This document shows positions 20,075-38,181 of a DNA stretch of 64,000 nucleotides, one piece after another; positions within the stretch are counted from its first letter, which is position 1, and every line of letters starts with the position of its first letter. The stretch covers positions 992,001 to 1,056,000 of the forward strand of contig NZ_CP053344.1 of assembly GCF_013113715.1 (NCBI RefSeq). The letters are read 5' to 3'. Below the pieces are notes generated by a model. It did no database searches, was not told the DNA's origin, and saw only the letters and a program-made list of their open reading frames with translations. The translations under genes and the position numbers were made by a program. Source of the stretch: Herbiconiux sp. SALV-R1. Lineage in GTDB: Bacteria > Actinomycetota > Actinomycetes > Actinomycetales > Microbacteriaceae.

Positions 20075-21000
20075 GCGCCTCCGTCCTGTTCGACGCCCCC
20101 GGGCCGAAGGCCCGCCGGCGCTCCCTCATCGCCTCGATCGTGGTGCTCGTGGTGCTCGTCGCCGCGCTCGCCTGGGGTCTGTTCACCCTGGCGCAGCCGC
20201 GCGAGTCGGGCGGCATCACGCTCCCCGGCTTCTTCGACGCCTCCCGCTGGGAGCCGCTCATCACCGACCCCGAGTTCTGGGGCGCTGTGGGCCGCGGTCT
20301 CCTCAACACGCTGCAGGCGGCCGCGATCGCCGCCGTGATGGCGCTCGTGGTGGGCGTGCTGTTCGTGCTGCTGCGCACCTCGTCGCTCGCCGTGGTGCGC
20401 ATCCCGGCCACCGTCGTGCTCGAGTTCTTCCGTGGCATGCCCGTGCTGCTGCTCATGCTGTTCATCCTGCTGGTGGGCTCGACCGGGGCGTTCTGGGCCG
20501 TGGTGCTCGGCCTCGGCCTCTACAACGGCGCCATCATCGGAGAGGCGCTCCGGGCCGGCATCGCGTCGTTGCCGCGGGGTCAGCGAGAGGCTGGCCTCAG
20601 CGTCGGGCTCACCGCCCTGCAGACGCGGATGCTCATCGAGTTCCCGCAGGCGTTCCGGCAGATGCTCCCCATCGTGCTCGCCCAGCTCATCGTGCTGCTC
20701 AAAGACACCAGCCTCGGCTACATCGTCGGCTACAACGAGCTCATCCGCACCACGATGAACAACCTCGGCAGCTACTACGGCAACCGCTTCCTGTTCACCC
20801 TGTTCGTCATCACGCTCATCATCTACCTCGCGGTGAACCTCACGCTCTCGGCCCTCACCCGCCGCTTCGCCAGACGGCGACTGCGGAGGGCCGGTCGCGT
20901 CGGCGGAGTGACCCCCAACGTCATCCCGACCGAGGGCGGCGGTGCGGTGAACGCCAGCCTGGTCACGACCGTCGACCCGGCTGACCGCACCACGGAGTAG
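20071..21000 (+). CDS. gluD: Amino-acid ABC transporter permease
   Basis: 309 residues. A cytoplasmic N-terminus, a first helix (SLIASIVVLVVLVAALAWGL), a longer outer loop and a HisMQ permease core with the EAA-like loop EAGLSVGLTALQTRMLIEFP. The C-terminal tail after the last helix is about 45 residues, basic then Gly/Thr-rich. It pairs with GluC. The next gene, pheS, has its own leaderless promoter after the stop. Confidence 0.93.
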   Translation: MSASVLFDAPGPKARRRSLIASIVVLVVLVAALAWGLFTLAQPRESGGITLPGFFDASRWEPLITDPEFWGAVGRGLLNTLQAAAIAAVMALVVGVLFVLLRTSSLAVVRIPATVVLEFFRGMPVLLLMLFILLVGSTGAFWAVVLGLGLYNGAIIGEALRAGIASLPRGQREAGLSVGLTALQTRMLIEFPQAFRQMLPIVLAQLIVLLKDTSLGYIVGYNELIRTTMNNLGSYYGNRFLFTLFVITLIIYLAVNLTLSALTRRFARRRLRRAGRVGGVTPNVIPTEGGGAVNASLVTTVDPADRTTE

Positions 21001-21007
21001 CACCCCG

Positions 21008-21013
21008 TAAACT
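21008..21013 (+). promoter_or_regulatory. -10 element of a probable leaderless pheS promoter
   Basis: TAAACT lies 8 nt before the pheS GTG and just after the gluD stop; no ribosome-binding site is between them. Confidence 0.55.
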
Positions 21014-21018
21014 TGTGA

Positions 21019-22062
<1,044 letters not shown>

Positions 22063-22064
22063 TC

Positions 22065-24596
22065 ATGCGTGTACCGATCAGCTGGCTCGCAGAGTACGTC
22101 GACGTCCCCGCCGACGCGTCGATCGCCGACATCCACGCGGCGCTCGTGAAGGTGGGGCTCGAGGAGGAGGGATCGCACAGCTTCGACATCACCGGTCCGG
22201 TCGTCGTCGGCCAGGTGCTCTCCTTCGAGGAGGAGCCGCAGTCCAACGGCAAGACCATCCGCTGGTGCCAGGTGCGGGTGGCCCCCGAGGGGAAGCTCGC
22301 CGCCGACGGCGGAGCCGACGTGCGCGGCATCGTCTGCGGCGCCTCGAACTTCTTCGAGGGCGACAAGGTCGTGGTGACCCTCCCGGGCGCCGTGCTGCCG
22401 GGCGGCTTCGCCATCGCCGCGCGCAAGACCTACGGGCACGTCTCCGACGGCATGATCGCCTCGGCACGCGAGCTCGGTCTCGGCGACGACCACGACGGCA
22501 TCCTGCGGCTGACCACCCTCGGCCTCGACCCCGAGGTGGGCACCGACGCGCTCGCGCTGCTCTCGCTCGACGACTCGGCGGTCGAGGTCAACGTCACGCC
22601 CGACCGCGGCTACGCCTTCTCCATCCGCGGCATCGCCCGCGAGTACGCGCACTCCACCGGCGCGAGCTTCCGCGACCCCGTCGAGCGGGTCACCCCCGTA
22701 GCCGCCTCGGGTTTCCCGGTGGCCATCCACGACGAGGCGCCCATCCGCGGTCGCGTCGGCGCCACCGTCTTCGTCACCCGCACCGTGCGGGGAATCGACC
22801 CCTCGGTGAAGTCGCCCGCCTGGCTCGTCTCCCGGCTGAAGCTCGCCGGCATCCGTTCCATCTCGCTCGTGGTCGACATCACGAACTACGTCATGCTCGA
22901 GTTCGGGCAGCCCATCCACGGCTACGACCTGGATGCGCTGCAGGGCGGCATCGTCGTGCGTCGCGCCACCGAGGGGGAGACTCTCGAGACCCTCGACGGG
23001 GTCACCCGCACGCTCGACCCCGAAGACCTGCTCATCACCGACGACCGCGGGCCCATCGGGCTCGCCGGCGTGATGGGCGGCGCCTCCACCGAGATCGGCG
23101 ACGGCACGGTCAACGTGCTCATCGAGGCGGCGAACTTCGACCCGGTCTCGATCGCGCGCACCTCGAGGCGGCACAAGCTGCCGAGCGAGGCCTCGCGTCG
23201 CTTCGAGCGCGGTGTCGACCCGAAGGTCGCCCAGCCCGCCGCGGCCCGCGTGGTCGAGCTGCTCGAGACGCTCGCCGGGGGCACCGCCGACGGCCTCGGT
23301 TCGGTGCACCACGAGCACGCCGAGCCCGGCTCGATCATGCTCCCGTTCGGCTTCGTGCAACGGCTCGTCGGTGTCGACTTCACGCCGGACGACATCGCCC
23401 GCTCGCTCGCCGAGATCGGCTCCGCGGTCGAGGAGAACTCGGGTGGCTTCGAGGTGACGCCGCCGAGCTGGCGCCCCGACCTCACCGACAAGGCCTCGCT
23501 CGCCGAAGAGGTGGCGCGCATCGTCGGCTACGACCGCATCCCGTCGATCCTCCCGGTCGCCCCGCCCGGTCGTGGGCTCACGGCCTCGCAGGTCACGAGG
23601 CGCCGCACCGCCGACGTGCTCGCCGCCGGCGGGCTGGTCGAGGTGCTCGCCTACCCCTTCCTGAGCGCCGAGCAGAACGCGCGCTTCGGCAGCCCCGACG
23701 AGGTCGAGGTCCCCGCCATCCGCGTGGCGAACCCGCTCGACAGCGAGGCGGCGCTCTTGCGCACCTCGCTTATCCCCGGGCTCGTCGACATCGCGCGCCG
23801 CAACCTCTCGCGCGGCCTCACCGATCTCGCGCTGTTCGAGATCGGCCTGGTGTTCCTCCCCGAGGCGGGCCGGCGGTACGGTCAAGACCAGCTGCCCGTC
23901 GGCGCCGCGCTTCCCGACGCCGCCCAGCTCGGCGAGCTGCACGACGGCATCCCCCCGCAGCCGCGTCACGTGGCAGCGCTCGTGCTGGGCAACTCGGTCG
24001 ACAAGCAGCCGGGTCAGCCGGCCGTGCCCGCGGGCATCGCCGACGTGCTCGACGTGGTGCGCCTGCTCGAGTCGGCGCTCGCCGTGTCGCTGCGCATCGC
24101 GCCCGGCACGCACAAGTCGCTGCACCCGGGCCGCACGGCGGAGCTGTTCGTGCAGACCGCGGCGGGGGAGCAGAGCATCGGCTTCGCCGGTGAGCTCCTC
24201 CCCGCGCTCACGAAGGAGCTCGACCTGCCCCGCGTGGTGGGCGTGCTCGAGCTCGACCTCGACGCGGTCATCGCCGCCGCCGGAACCGGCGTCGACGTGG
24301 CGCCGATCAGCGGCTACCCCGCGGCGACGCAAGACCTCTCGCTCGTCGTGCCCGTCGCCACGGTGGCGGGCGAGGTGCAGCGCGCGGTCGAGGAGGGCGC
24401 CGGGGAGCTGCTCGAGAGCATCCGTCTCGTCGACGACTACCGCGGCCAGGGCCTGCCCGAGAACTCGAAGTCGCTCACCTTCGCCCTGCGCTTCCGCGCT
24501 CCCGACCGAACCCTCACCGCGGCCGAGGCCTCCGAGGCCAAGCTCGCCGGCGCGGCGCGCGCGGCCGAGCTGTTCTCGGCGACGGTCAGGGAGTAG
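22065..24596 (+). CDS. pheT: Phenylalanine-tRNA ligase beta subunit
   Basis: 843 residues. Start MRVPISWLAEYVDVPAD; an EMAP/OB tRNA-binding fold (about 40-155: IVCGASNFFEGDKVVV), the B3/4 editing domain (about 220-380, with GVMGGASTEI), B5 (about 405-475) and the C-terminal ferredoxin-like anticodon-binding domain (PAATQDLSLVVPVATVAGE onward). The B3/4 domain hydrolyses mischarged Tyr-tRNA-Phe. No sign of truncation. Confidence 0.99.
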   Translation: MRVPISWLAEYVDVPADASIADIHAALVKVGLEEEGSHSFDITGPVVVGQVLSFEEEPQSNGKTIRWCQVRVAPEGKLAADGGADVRGIVCGASNFFEGDKVVVTLPGAVLPGGFAIAARKTYGHVSDGMIASARELGLGDDHDGILRLTTLGLDPEVGTDALALLSLDDSAVEVNVTPDRGYAFSIRGIAREYAHSTGASFRDPVERVTPVAASGFPVAIHDEAPIRGRVGATVFVTRTVRGIDPSVKSPAWLVSRLKLAGIRSISLVVDITNYVMLEFGQPIHGYDLDALQGGIVVRRATEGETLETLDGVTRTLDPEDLLITDDRGPIGLAGVMGGASTEIGDGTVNVLIEAANFDPVSIARTSRRHKLPSEASRRFERGVDPKVAQPAAARVVELLETLAGGTADGLGSVHHEHAEPGSIMLPFGFVQRLVGVDFTPDDIARSLAEIGSAVEENSGGFEVTPPSWRPDLTDKASLAEEVARIVGYDRIPSILPVAPPGRGLTASQVTRRRTADVLAAGGLVEVLAYPFLSAEQNARFGSPDEVEVPAIRVANPLDSEAALLRTSLIPGLVDIARRNLSRGLTDLALFEIGLVFLPEAGRRYGQDQLPVGAALPDAAQLGELHDGIPPQPRHVAALVLGNSVDKQPGQPAVPAGIADVLDVVRLLESALAVSLRIAPGTHKSLHPGRTAELFVQTAAGEQSIGFAGELLPALTKELDLPRVVGVLELDLDAVIAAAGTGVDVAPISGYPAATQDLSLVVPVATVAGEVQRAVEEGAGELLESIRLVDDYRGQGLPENSKSLTFALRFRAPDRTLTAAEASEAKLAGAARAAELFSATVRE

Positions 24597-24655
24597 TTCC
24601 GCAGCGAGGCCGCGGGAGCACACCGCCCGCGGCACTCGCCGCCGGGCCTGAGCGA

Positions 24656-24661
24656 TAGATT
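24656..24661 (+). promoter_or_regulatory. -10 element of a probable leaderless arg-operon promoter
   Basis: TAGATT lies six bases before the argC ATG. The 71-bp gap after pheT shows no convincing ARG-box palindrome to my eye, so repression by ArgR cannot be asserted. Confidence 0.55.
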
Positions 24662-24667
24662 GGGAAG

Positions 24668-25714
24668 ATGGTCTACACAGTCGCCATCGCCGGAGCCAGC
24701 GGATACGCCGGCGGCGAGATCCTCCGCCTGCTCGCCGCGCATCCGGAGCTCGAGGTGCGCACGGTCACGGCGAACAAGAACGCCGGTCAGCGACTCATCG
24801 ACCTGCAGCCGCACCTGCGCAGCTACGCCGACCTGGTGCTGCAGGAGACCAACGCCGAGACGCTGAGGGGCCACGACGTGGTCTTCCTCGCCCTCCCGCA
24901 CGGTCACTCCGGCGCCCTCGCCGAGGAGCTCGGCGACGCGAGCATCGTCGTCGACTGCGGCGCCGACCACCGGTTGACCAGCGGCGAAGCGTGGGAGCGC
25001 TTCTACAAGTCGGAGTACCACGGCTCGTGGCCGTACGGCCTCCCCGAGCTGGTGCTCGCCGACGGCGGCAAGCAGCGCGAGAAGCTCGCGGGTGTGAACC
25101 GCATCGCCGTCCCCGGCTGCAACGTCACCGCGGTGAGCCTGGGCCTCGCCCCCGGCCTCCGCGCCGGGGTCATCCAGCCTGTCGACCTCGTCGCGGTGCT
25201 GGCGGTCGGCCCCTCGGGCGCGGGCAAGACCCTGCGCACCGATCTGCTGGCCAGCGAGCTGCTCGGCTCGGCGCACGCCTACGGTGTCGGGGGAGTGCAC
25301 CGCCACGTGCCCGAGATCGTGCAGAACCTCTCGGGCGCGGCCGGCGAGAAGGTGACCGTCTCGTTCACGCCCGTGCTGGTGCCGATGTCGCGCGGTATCC
25401 TCGCCACCTCCACCGCCCGGCTGCAGCCCGGGGTGAGCGCCGCCGACGTGCGCTCGGCCTGGGAGCTCGCCTACGCCGACGAGCCGTTCGTGCACCTGAT
25501 GCCCGAGGGCACCTTCCCCCGGGTCGCCGACACGACGGGCGCGAACACCGCCCTCGTGGGCATCGCGGTCGACGAGGAGGCGGAGCGCGTCGTCACGGTG
25601 ACCGCCCTGGACAACCTCGTCAAGGGCACCGCAGGCGCCGCCATCCAGTCCACCAACCTCGCGCTCGGCCTCCCCGAGCAGCTCGGCCTCCCCGTGAACG
25701 GAGTCGCACCGTGA
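24668..25714 (+). CDS. argC: N-acetyl-gamma-glutamyl-phosphate reductase
   Basis: 348 residues. NADP-binding [14 protein letters not shown] at the N-terminus and the active-site cysteine in [17 protein letters not shown] (about residue 152). It catalyses the third step of arginine synthesis. First gene of argCJBDFH; its TGA overlaps the argJ GTG. Confidence 0.98.
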   Translation: MVYTVAIAGASGYAGGEILRLLAAHPELEVRTVTANKNAGQRLIDLQPHLRSYADLVLQETNAETLRGHDVVFLALPHGHSGALAEELGDASIVVDCGADHRLTSGEAWERFYKSEYHGSWPYGLPELVLADGGKQREKLAGVNRIAVPGCNVTAVSLGLAPGLRAGVIQPVDLVAVLAVGPSGAGKTLRTDLLASELLGSAHAYGVGGVHRHVPEIVQNLSGAAGEKVTVSFTPVLVPMSRGILATSTARLQPGVSAADVRSAWELAYADEPFVHLMPEGTFPRVADTTGANTALVGIAVDEEAERVVTVTALDNLVKGTAGAAIQSTNLALGLPEQLGLPVNGVAP

Positions 25715-26877
25715 GTGTCACCCACCCCGCCGGTTTCCGCGCCTCGGGCGTCGTCGCCGGCCTCAAGTCGACGGGTGCACGCGACCTGGCGCTCGTCGTC
25801 AACGACGGCCCCCGCACGTCGGCGGCGGCGGTGTTCACCTCGAACCGCGCCAAGGCCAACCCGGTGCTGTGGTCGGAGAAGGCCGTGCTCGACGGCCGTA
25901 TCGACGCCGTCATCCTGAACTCCGGCGGCGCCAACTGCTTCACCGGCGCCTTCGGCTTCCAGACCACCCACGCCACCGCCGAGGCCGTCGCCGAGGCGCT
26001 CGGCATCTCGGCCGCCGACGTGCTGGTCTGCTCCACCGGCCTCATCGGCGTGGGCGATCAGACCTTCCGCGACGCCATCCTCGACAACGTCGCCCCCGCG
26101 GTCGCCGCCCTCTCGGGCGAGCGCGACGGGGGAGCGGATGCGGCACTCGCCATCATGACCACCGACTCGAAGCCGAAGGAGTCGACGATCGACTCGCCCG
26201 CCGGCTGGTCGATCGGCGGCATGGCGAAGGGGGCCGGGATGCTCGCGCCCGGCCTCGCCACCATGCTCGTCGTCATCACCACCGACGCCGACCTCGACCC
26301 GGCGACTCTCGACCGGGCGCTCCGCGCCGCCACCCGTGTCACCTTCGATCGCGTCGACTCCGACGGCTGCATGTCGACCAACGACACCGTCACCCTGATG
26401 GCCTCCGGAGCATCCGGGGTCGCCGCCGACGAGGCGGAGTTCACCACGGCGCTCACCGCGCTGTGCCTCGACCTCGCCACGCAGCTGCAGCGCGACGCCG
26501 AGGGCGCGAGCCACGACATCGCCATCGAGGTGGTGAACGCCGCGAGCGAGGACGACGCCGTTGTGGTGGGCCGCGCGGTCTCGCGCAGCAACCTGCTGAA
26601 GGCGGCGATCTTCGGCAACGACCCGAACTGGGGCCGTGTGCTCGCCGCGCTCGGCACCACCGACGCGGTGTTCGACCCCTACCGCATCGACGTCTCGATG
26701 AACGGCGTCATGGTCTGCCGCGAGGGCGAACCCGGTGACGACCGCGAACTGGTCGACCTCACCCCGCGTGCCACGAGCATCCTCATCGACCTCAAGTCGG
26801 GCGACGCCACGGCCACGATCTACACCAACGACCTCACGCACGACTACGTGCACGAGAACAGCGCGTACGCCAGCTGA
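25711..26877 (+). CDS. argJ: Bifunctional ornithine acetyltransferase / N-acetylglutamate synthase
   Basis: 388 residues. The self-cleavage site is in [17 protein letters not shown] (Thr of ATML becomes the nucleophile of the beta chain). ArgJ recycles the acetyl group from acetylornithine to glutamate, and some forms also use acetyl-CoA. The start GTG (25711) overlaps the argC stop; the stop TGA shares its last base with the argB ATG. Confidence 0.97.
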   Translation: MSVTHPAGFRASGVVAGLKSTGARDLALVVNDGPRTSAAAVFTSNRAKANPVLWSEKAVLDGRIDAVILNSGGANCFTGAFGFQTTHATAEAVAEALGISAADVLVCSTGLIGVGDQTFRDAILDNVAPAVAALSGERDGGADAALAIMTTDSKPKESTIDSPAGWSIGGMAKGAGMLAPGLATMLVVITTDADLDPATLDRALRAATRVTFDRVDSDGCMSTNDTVTLMASGASGVAADEAEFTTALTALCLDLATQLQRDAEGASHDIAIEVVNAASEDDAVVVGRAVSRSNLLKAAIFGNDPNWGRVLAALGTTDAVFDPYRIDVSMNGVMVCREGEPGDDRELVDLTPRATSILIDLKSGDATATIYTNDLTHDYVHENSAYAS

Positions 26878-27794
26878 TGCCCGAGTACACCGCACCCACC
26901 GCCGCCGACGCGCAGCTCGCGCACGTCAAGGCGAACACCCTCATCGAGTCGCTGCCGTGGCTGAAGCGCTTCCACGGGCAGATCATCGTGGTGAAGTTCG
27001 GCGGCAACGCCATGGTCGACCCCGAGCTGCAGCGCACCTTCGCCGAAGACATCGTGTACCTGCGCTACGCCGGCATCCGCCCGGTGGTCGTGCACGGCGG
27101 CGGCCCGCAGATCTCCCGGATGCTCGATCGGCTCGGCATCCAGAGCGAGTTCCGGGGCGGCTACCGGGTCACCAGTCCCGAAGCCATGGACGTGGTGCGC
27201 ATGGTGCTCACCGGCCAGATCAGCCGCGACATCGTGAGCCACATCAACGAGCACGGGCCGCTCGCTGCAGCCCTTTCCGGAGAAGACGCCGGACTCTTCG
27301 AGGGGCGCAAGCGCGGCGTCGAGATCGACGGCGAACTCGTCGACCTCGGTCTCGTCGGCGACGTCGTGGGAGTGAACCCGGAAGGCGTCATGGCGCAGCT
27401 CGAGGCCGGCCGCATCCCGGTCGTCTCCTCCATCGCCCCCGACATCGACCAGCCCGGTCAGGTGTTGAACGTGAACGCGGATGCTGCGGCAGCCGCGCTC
27501 GCGGTGGCCCTCGACGCCGCGAAGCTCGTCATCCTCACCGACGTCGCCGGCCTCTACAGCGACTGGCCGAACCGCGACTCGCTCGTCTCCGTCATCGACA
27601 GCGAGGAGCTCCGGGCGATGCTCCCCTCGCTCGAGTCGGGGATGATCCCGAAGATGTCGGCCTGTCTCGAGGCGGTCGACGGGGGAGTGGCCAAGGCCGC
27701 CATCATCGACGGCCGCGAGCCGCACTCCATCCTCCTCGAGGTCTTCACCCAGGGCGGCGTCGGCACGGAGGTCGTGCCGGCTGCCGACCGCTGA
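26877..27794 (+). CDS. argB: Acetylglutamate kinase
   Basis: 305 residues, amino-acid kinase fold. [14 protein letters not shown] (nucleotide site), [13 protein letters not shown] (substrate site) and [11 protein letters not shown] are conserved. The N-terminal helix (about 10-25) present here is the one used by arginine-inhibited hexameric forms, so feedback inhibition by arginine is likely. Confidence 0.97.
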   Translation: MPEYTAPTAADAQLAHVKANTLIESLPWLKRFHGQIIVVKFGGNAMVDPELQRTFAEDIVYLRYAGIRPVVVHGGGPQISRMLDRLGIQSEFRGGYRVTSPEAMDVVRMVLTGQISRDIVSHINEHGPLAAALSGEDAGLFEGRKRGVEIDGELVDLGLVGDVVGVNPEGVMAQLEAGRIPVVSSIAPDIDQPGQVLNVNADAAAAALAVALDAAKLVILTDVAGLYSDWPNRDSLVSVIDSEELRAMLPSLESGMIPKMSACLEAVDGGVAKAAIIDGREPHSILLEVFTQGGVGTEVVPAADR

Positions 27795-27812
27795 ACCGAA
27801 AGGCGTCATCCC

Positions 27813-29015
27813 GTGACGGTCACCGCATCCGATTCGTGGCAGAGCCGCTTCGACACGCACATCATGCGCACCCTCGGCATGCCGCTGCGCCTGCTGGTGC
27901 GCGGCGAGGGCGCCTACGTGTGGGACGACACCGGCAAGGAGTACCTCGACTTCCTCGCCGGCATCGCGGTGAACTCGCTCGGCCACGCGCATCCGGTGTT
28001 CGTCGACGCCGTGTCGCAGCAGGCGGCGACGCTCGCGCACGTGTCGAACTACTTCTCCACCCCGCCCCAGCTCGAGCTCGCCGAACGGCTCACCCGGCTC
28101 ACCGGCGCGGGCGAGGGCGGGCGCGCCTACTTCTGCAACTCGGGCGCGGAGGCGAACGAGGCGGCCTTCAAGCTCGCGCGCCTCAACTCCACCGAGCGGC
28201 GCACCCGCATCGTCGCGCTCGAGAACGGGTTCCACGGCCGCACCATGGGTGCACTCGCGCTCACCGGCAAGCCGGCCATGCGCGAGCCCTTCGAGCCGAT
28301 GCCCGCGGGCGTCGAGCACATCGACACCTCGATCGAGGCGCTCGACGCAGCCATCGACGACACCGTCGCCGCCCTGTTCATCGAGCCGATCAAAGGCGAG
28401 GCCGGCGTGCTGGGCCTGCCCGCCGGGTTCCTCAGGCGCGCCCGCGAGCTCACCGAGCGGCACGGGGTGCTGCTCGTGCTCGACGAGATCCAGACCGGCG
28501 TCGGCCGCACCGGCGAGTGGTTCTCGTACATGCACGACGGCGTCACACCGGATGCCGTCACCCTGGCCAAAGGCATGGCCGGCGGGTTCCCCATCGGCTC
28601 GCTCGTCACCTTCGGCTGGGCCTCCGACCTGTTCTCGAAGGGCATGCACGGCTCGACCTTCGGCGGCAACCCGCTCGCCACGGCCACCGCGAACGCGGTG
28701 CTCACCGAGATCGAGACGGCGGGCCTGGTCGAGAACGCGGCGAAGCGCGGCCGCGAGGTGCGCGCCGTGATCAGCGAGATCGACTCCCCGCTCATCGGGG
28801 AGCTGCGCGGCCAGGGGCTGCTCATCGGCGTCGGGCTCACCGAGCCGGTGGCGGTCGAGGTCTCGAACGCCGCGCTCGACGCGGGCCTCATCATCAACGC
28901 CCCGAACGACTCGAGCCTGCGCCTGGCGCCGCCGCTCATCATCGGCGACGACGAGGTGCGCGAGTTCGGCAACCGTCTGCGCGCCGCGTTCGCCGCAGTC
29001 GACGGCGCCCGCTGA
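27813..29015 (+). CDS. argD: Acetylornithine aminotransferase
   Basis: 400 residues, class III PLP transaminase. Key segments: FCNSGAEANEAAFKLAR, GFHGRTMGALALTGK, VLDEIQTGVGRTGEW and the PLP lysine in TLAKGMAGGFPIGS (about residue 252). It makes N-acetylornithine and in many bacteria also acts in lysine synthesis. GTG start with GAAAGG upstream. Confidence 0.97.
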   Translation: MTVTASDSWQSRFDTHIMRTLGMPLRLLVRGEGAYVWDDTGKEYLDFLAGIAVNSLGHAHPVFVDAVSQQAATLAHVSNYFSTPPQLELAERLTRLTGAGEGGRAYFCNSGAEANEAAFKLARLNSTERRTRIVALENGFHGRTMGALALTGKPAMREPFEPMPAGVEHIDTSIEALDAAIDDTVAALFIEPIKGEAGVLGLPAGFLRRARELTERHGVLLVLDEIQTGVGRTGEWFSYMHDGVTPDAVTLAKGMAGGFPIGSLVTFGWASDLFSKGMHGSTFGGNPLATATANAVLTEIETAGLVENAAKRGREVRAVISEIDSPLIGELRGQGLLIGVGLTEPVAVEVSNAALDAGLIINAPNDSSLRLAPPLIIGDDEVREFGNRLRAAFAAVDGAR

Positions 29016-29096
29016 CCGTCGGCCCCCGGGTCGACGGCGCTCGCCGCGGCGCTCTCCCGCTATCCTGATTGCTTCCCCCACGAACCAAGGTGACTC

Positions 29097-31692
<2,596 letters not shown>

Positions 31693-31708
31693 GCCCCTGC
31701 CCGCCCGC

Positions 31709-32308
31709 ATGATCGACTTCTCGGCCGGCGCGCTCGAGGTGGCGCCGCTCCTGCTCGACGCGGTGCTCACCCACGAGTCGCCGGCCGGCCCGGTCTCGGT
31801 GCGCATCTCCGAGGTGGAGGCCTACCTCGGGGAGGGGGTCGACCCGGGCTCGCACGCCTTTCGAGGTAGAACCCCTCGGGTCGCCTCGATGTACGGGGCG
31901 CCCGGGCACCTGTACACGTACTTCACCTACGGCATGCACGTCTGCGCGAACGTCGTGTGCTCACCGGATGGTGAAGCGTCGGCCGTGCTGTTGCGCGGGG
32001 GAGAGGTGATCGACGGCGTCGAGCTCGCCCGCACCCGCAGGCCGACGGCGAAGTCGGATCGCGATCTGGCGCGGGGGCCGGCCAACCTCGTGCGTGCGCT
32101 CGGCATCGCGTTGGGCGATGACGGTGCCCCGCTGCACGAAGCGCCGTTCCAGCTCGTCGTTCCCGAGACGCCCGTGGGGGCGCGTCTCGTGGGGCGCACC
32201 CTTCGCACGGGCGTGAGCGGAGACGGCGGGCGGCTCCCGTTCGACTGGCGCTTCCATCTGCTGGGCGACCCCACCGTCTCGGTCTACAAGCGGCACCCGA
32301 AGGCGTGA
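31709..32308 (+). CDS. mpg: DNA-3-methyladenine glycosylase
   Basis: 199 residues of the AAG/Mpg fold. RISEVEAYLGEGVDPGSHAF carries the catalytic Glu, and MYGAPGHLYTYFTYGMHVCANVV and ARGPANLVRALGI are conserved. It removes alkylated purines in base excision repair. The ATG follows the small membrane gene by 16 nt. In M. tuberculosis the homologue (Rv1688) precedes tyrS; here an rrn operon follows. Confidence 0.95.
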   Translation: MIDFSAGALEVAPLLLDAVLTHESPAGPVSVRISEVEAYLGEGVDPGSHAFRGRTPRVASMYGAPGHLYTYFTYGMHVCANVVCSPDGEASAVLLRGGEVIDGVELARTRRPTAKSDRDLARGPANLVRALGIALGDDGAPLHEAPFQLVVPETPVGARLVGRTLRTGVSGDGGRLPFDWRFHLLGDPTVSVYKRHPKA

Positions 32309-32751
32309 CGACGCGGATGCGCGGCGCGACACGCCCGGGATGCACGGTGATTTGCGGGGTCTCGAAATCTCCGCGTAATGTAATCCCTCGTCACCCCACA
32401 GGTGCGGAAAAAGCGGAAGAGCTTGCCGGCCTCAAGTGGAGACCACCACTCCTAGAAATATCCTGAATCGGCCTGTCGTTCAGACACCGTTCACCGTTAT
32501 GCTAGGTTGGAGAAGTTGCCCGGTGGGCAGTCTGCGCGAGCAGATGCAACCGGTGCGTCCGATCCTTGAGAACTCAACAGCGTGCACAATGTCAAATGCC
32601 AAATACCCTGTCGGTTGACTTCGGTTGACTACAGGATTCCTTTGGAAAACATTTAGAACAACAAAGCAAGTCAGTAATGATTTGTTCTGTCAGTTTCAAA
32701 CTTGCAGCATGGTTTCAGCCTATTCCGGTTGGTCGTGTTGTGCGTATTCAT
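32309..32751 (+). promoter_or_regulatory. rrn upstream region and leader
   Basis: 443 bp without a gene. TATGCT (32498-32503) is a possible -10 of an rrn promoter; its -35 is unclear. TTGAGAACTCAACAGCG (32566-32582) is the boxA-type antitermination/processing element seen in actinobacterial rrn leaders. Two TTGACT copies lie near 32616-32631 as further -35-like sites. The last 150 nt are distinctly A/T-rich, as usual before 16S. Confidence 0.6.
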
Positions 32752-37826
<5,075 letters not shown>

Positions 37827-37965
37827 AATCACTACTCACATGCATGTTGTAAGGCTGGCATGTGGGGCCTGATGCTCGCGTCTACTTTGTGGTTCCCGAT
37901 GTACGGTCGAGAACCCAACACCAACACACACCGTGTTGGACTGTTGAAACCTATACATCAATAGT

Positions 37966-38084
37966 GTTTCGGCGGCCATAGCGAGAGGGAAACGCCCGGT
38001 CACATTCCGAACCCGGAAGCTAAGACTCTCAGCGCCGATGGTACTGCAAGGGGGACCTTGTGGGAGAGTAGGACACCGCCGGAC
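37966..38084 (+). rRNA. rrf: 5S ribosomal RNA
   Basis: About 119 nt. GTTTCGGCGG pairs with CCGCCGGACT; CGCCCGGTCACATTCCGAAC and GGGAGAGTAGGACACCGCC are standard actinobacterial 5S segments. It lies 139 nt after 23S and is the last gene of the rrn operon. Confidence 0.96.
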
Positions 38085-38094
38085 TTCTTTGTAA

Positions 38095-38127
38095 GATGGC
38101 CACCCGATTTCTCGGGTGGCCATTTTG
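38095..38127 (+). terminator. rrn operon terminator
   Basis: Hairpin ATGGCCACCCGA / TCGGGTGGCCAT with a TTTC loop and TTT after the stem, 10 nt downstream of 5S. Confidence 0.92.
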
Positions 38128-38181
38128 CGTTAAGTCCGAGAAGCTAGCAGGCTGCCGAATGAGATCTTGAGGAGTTCTGTC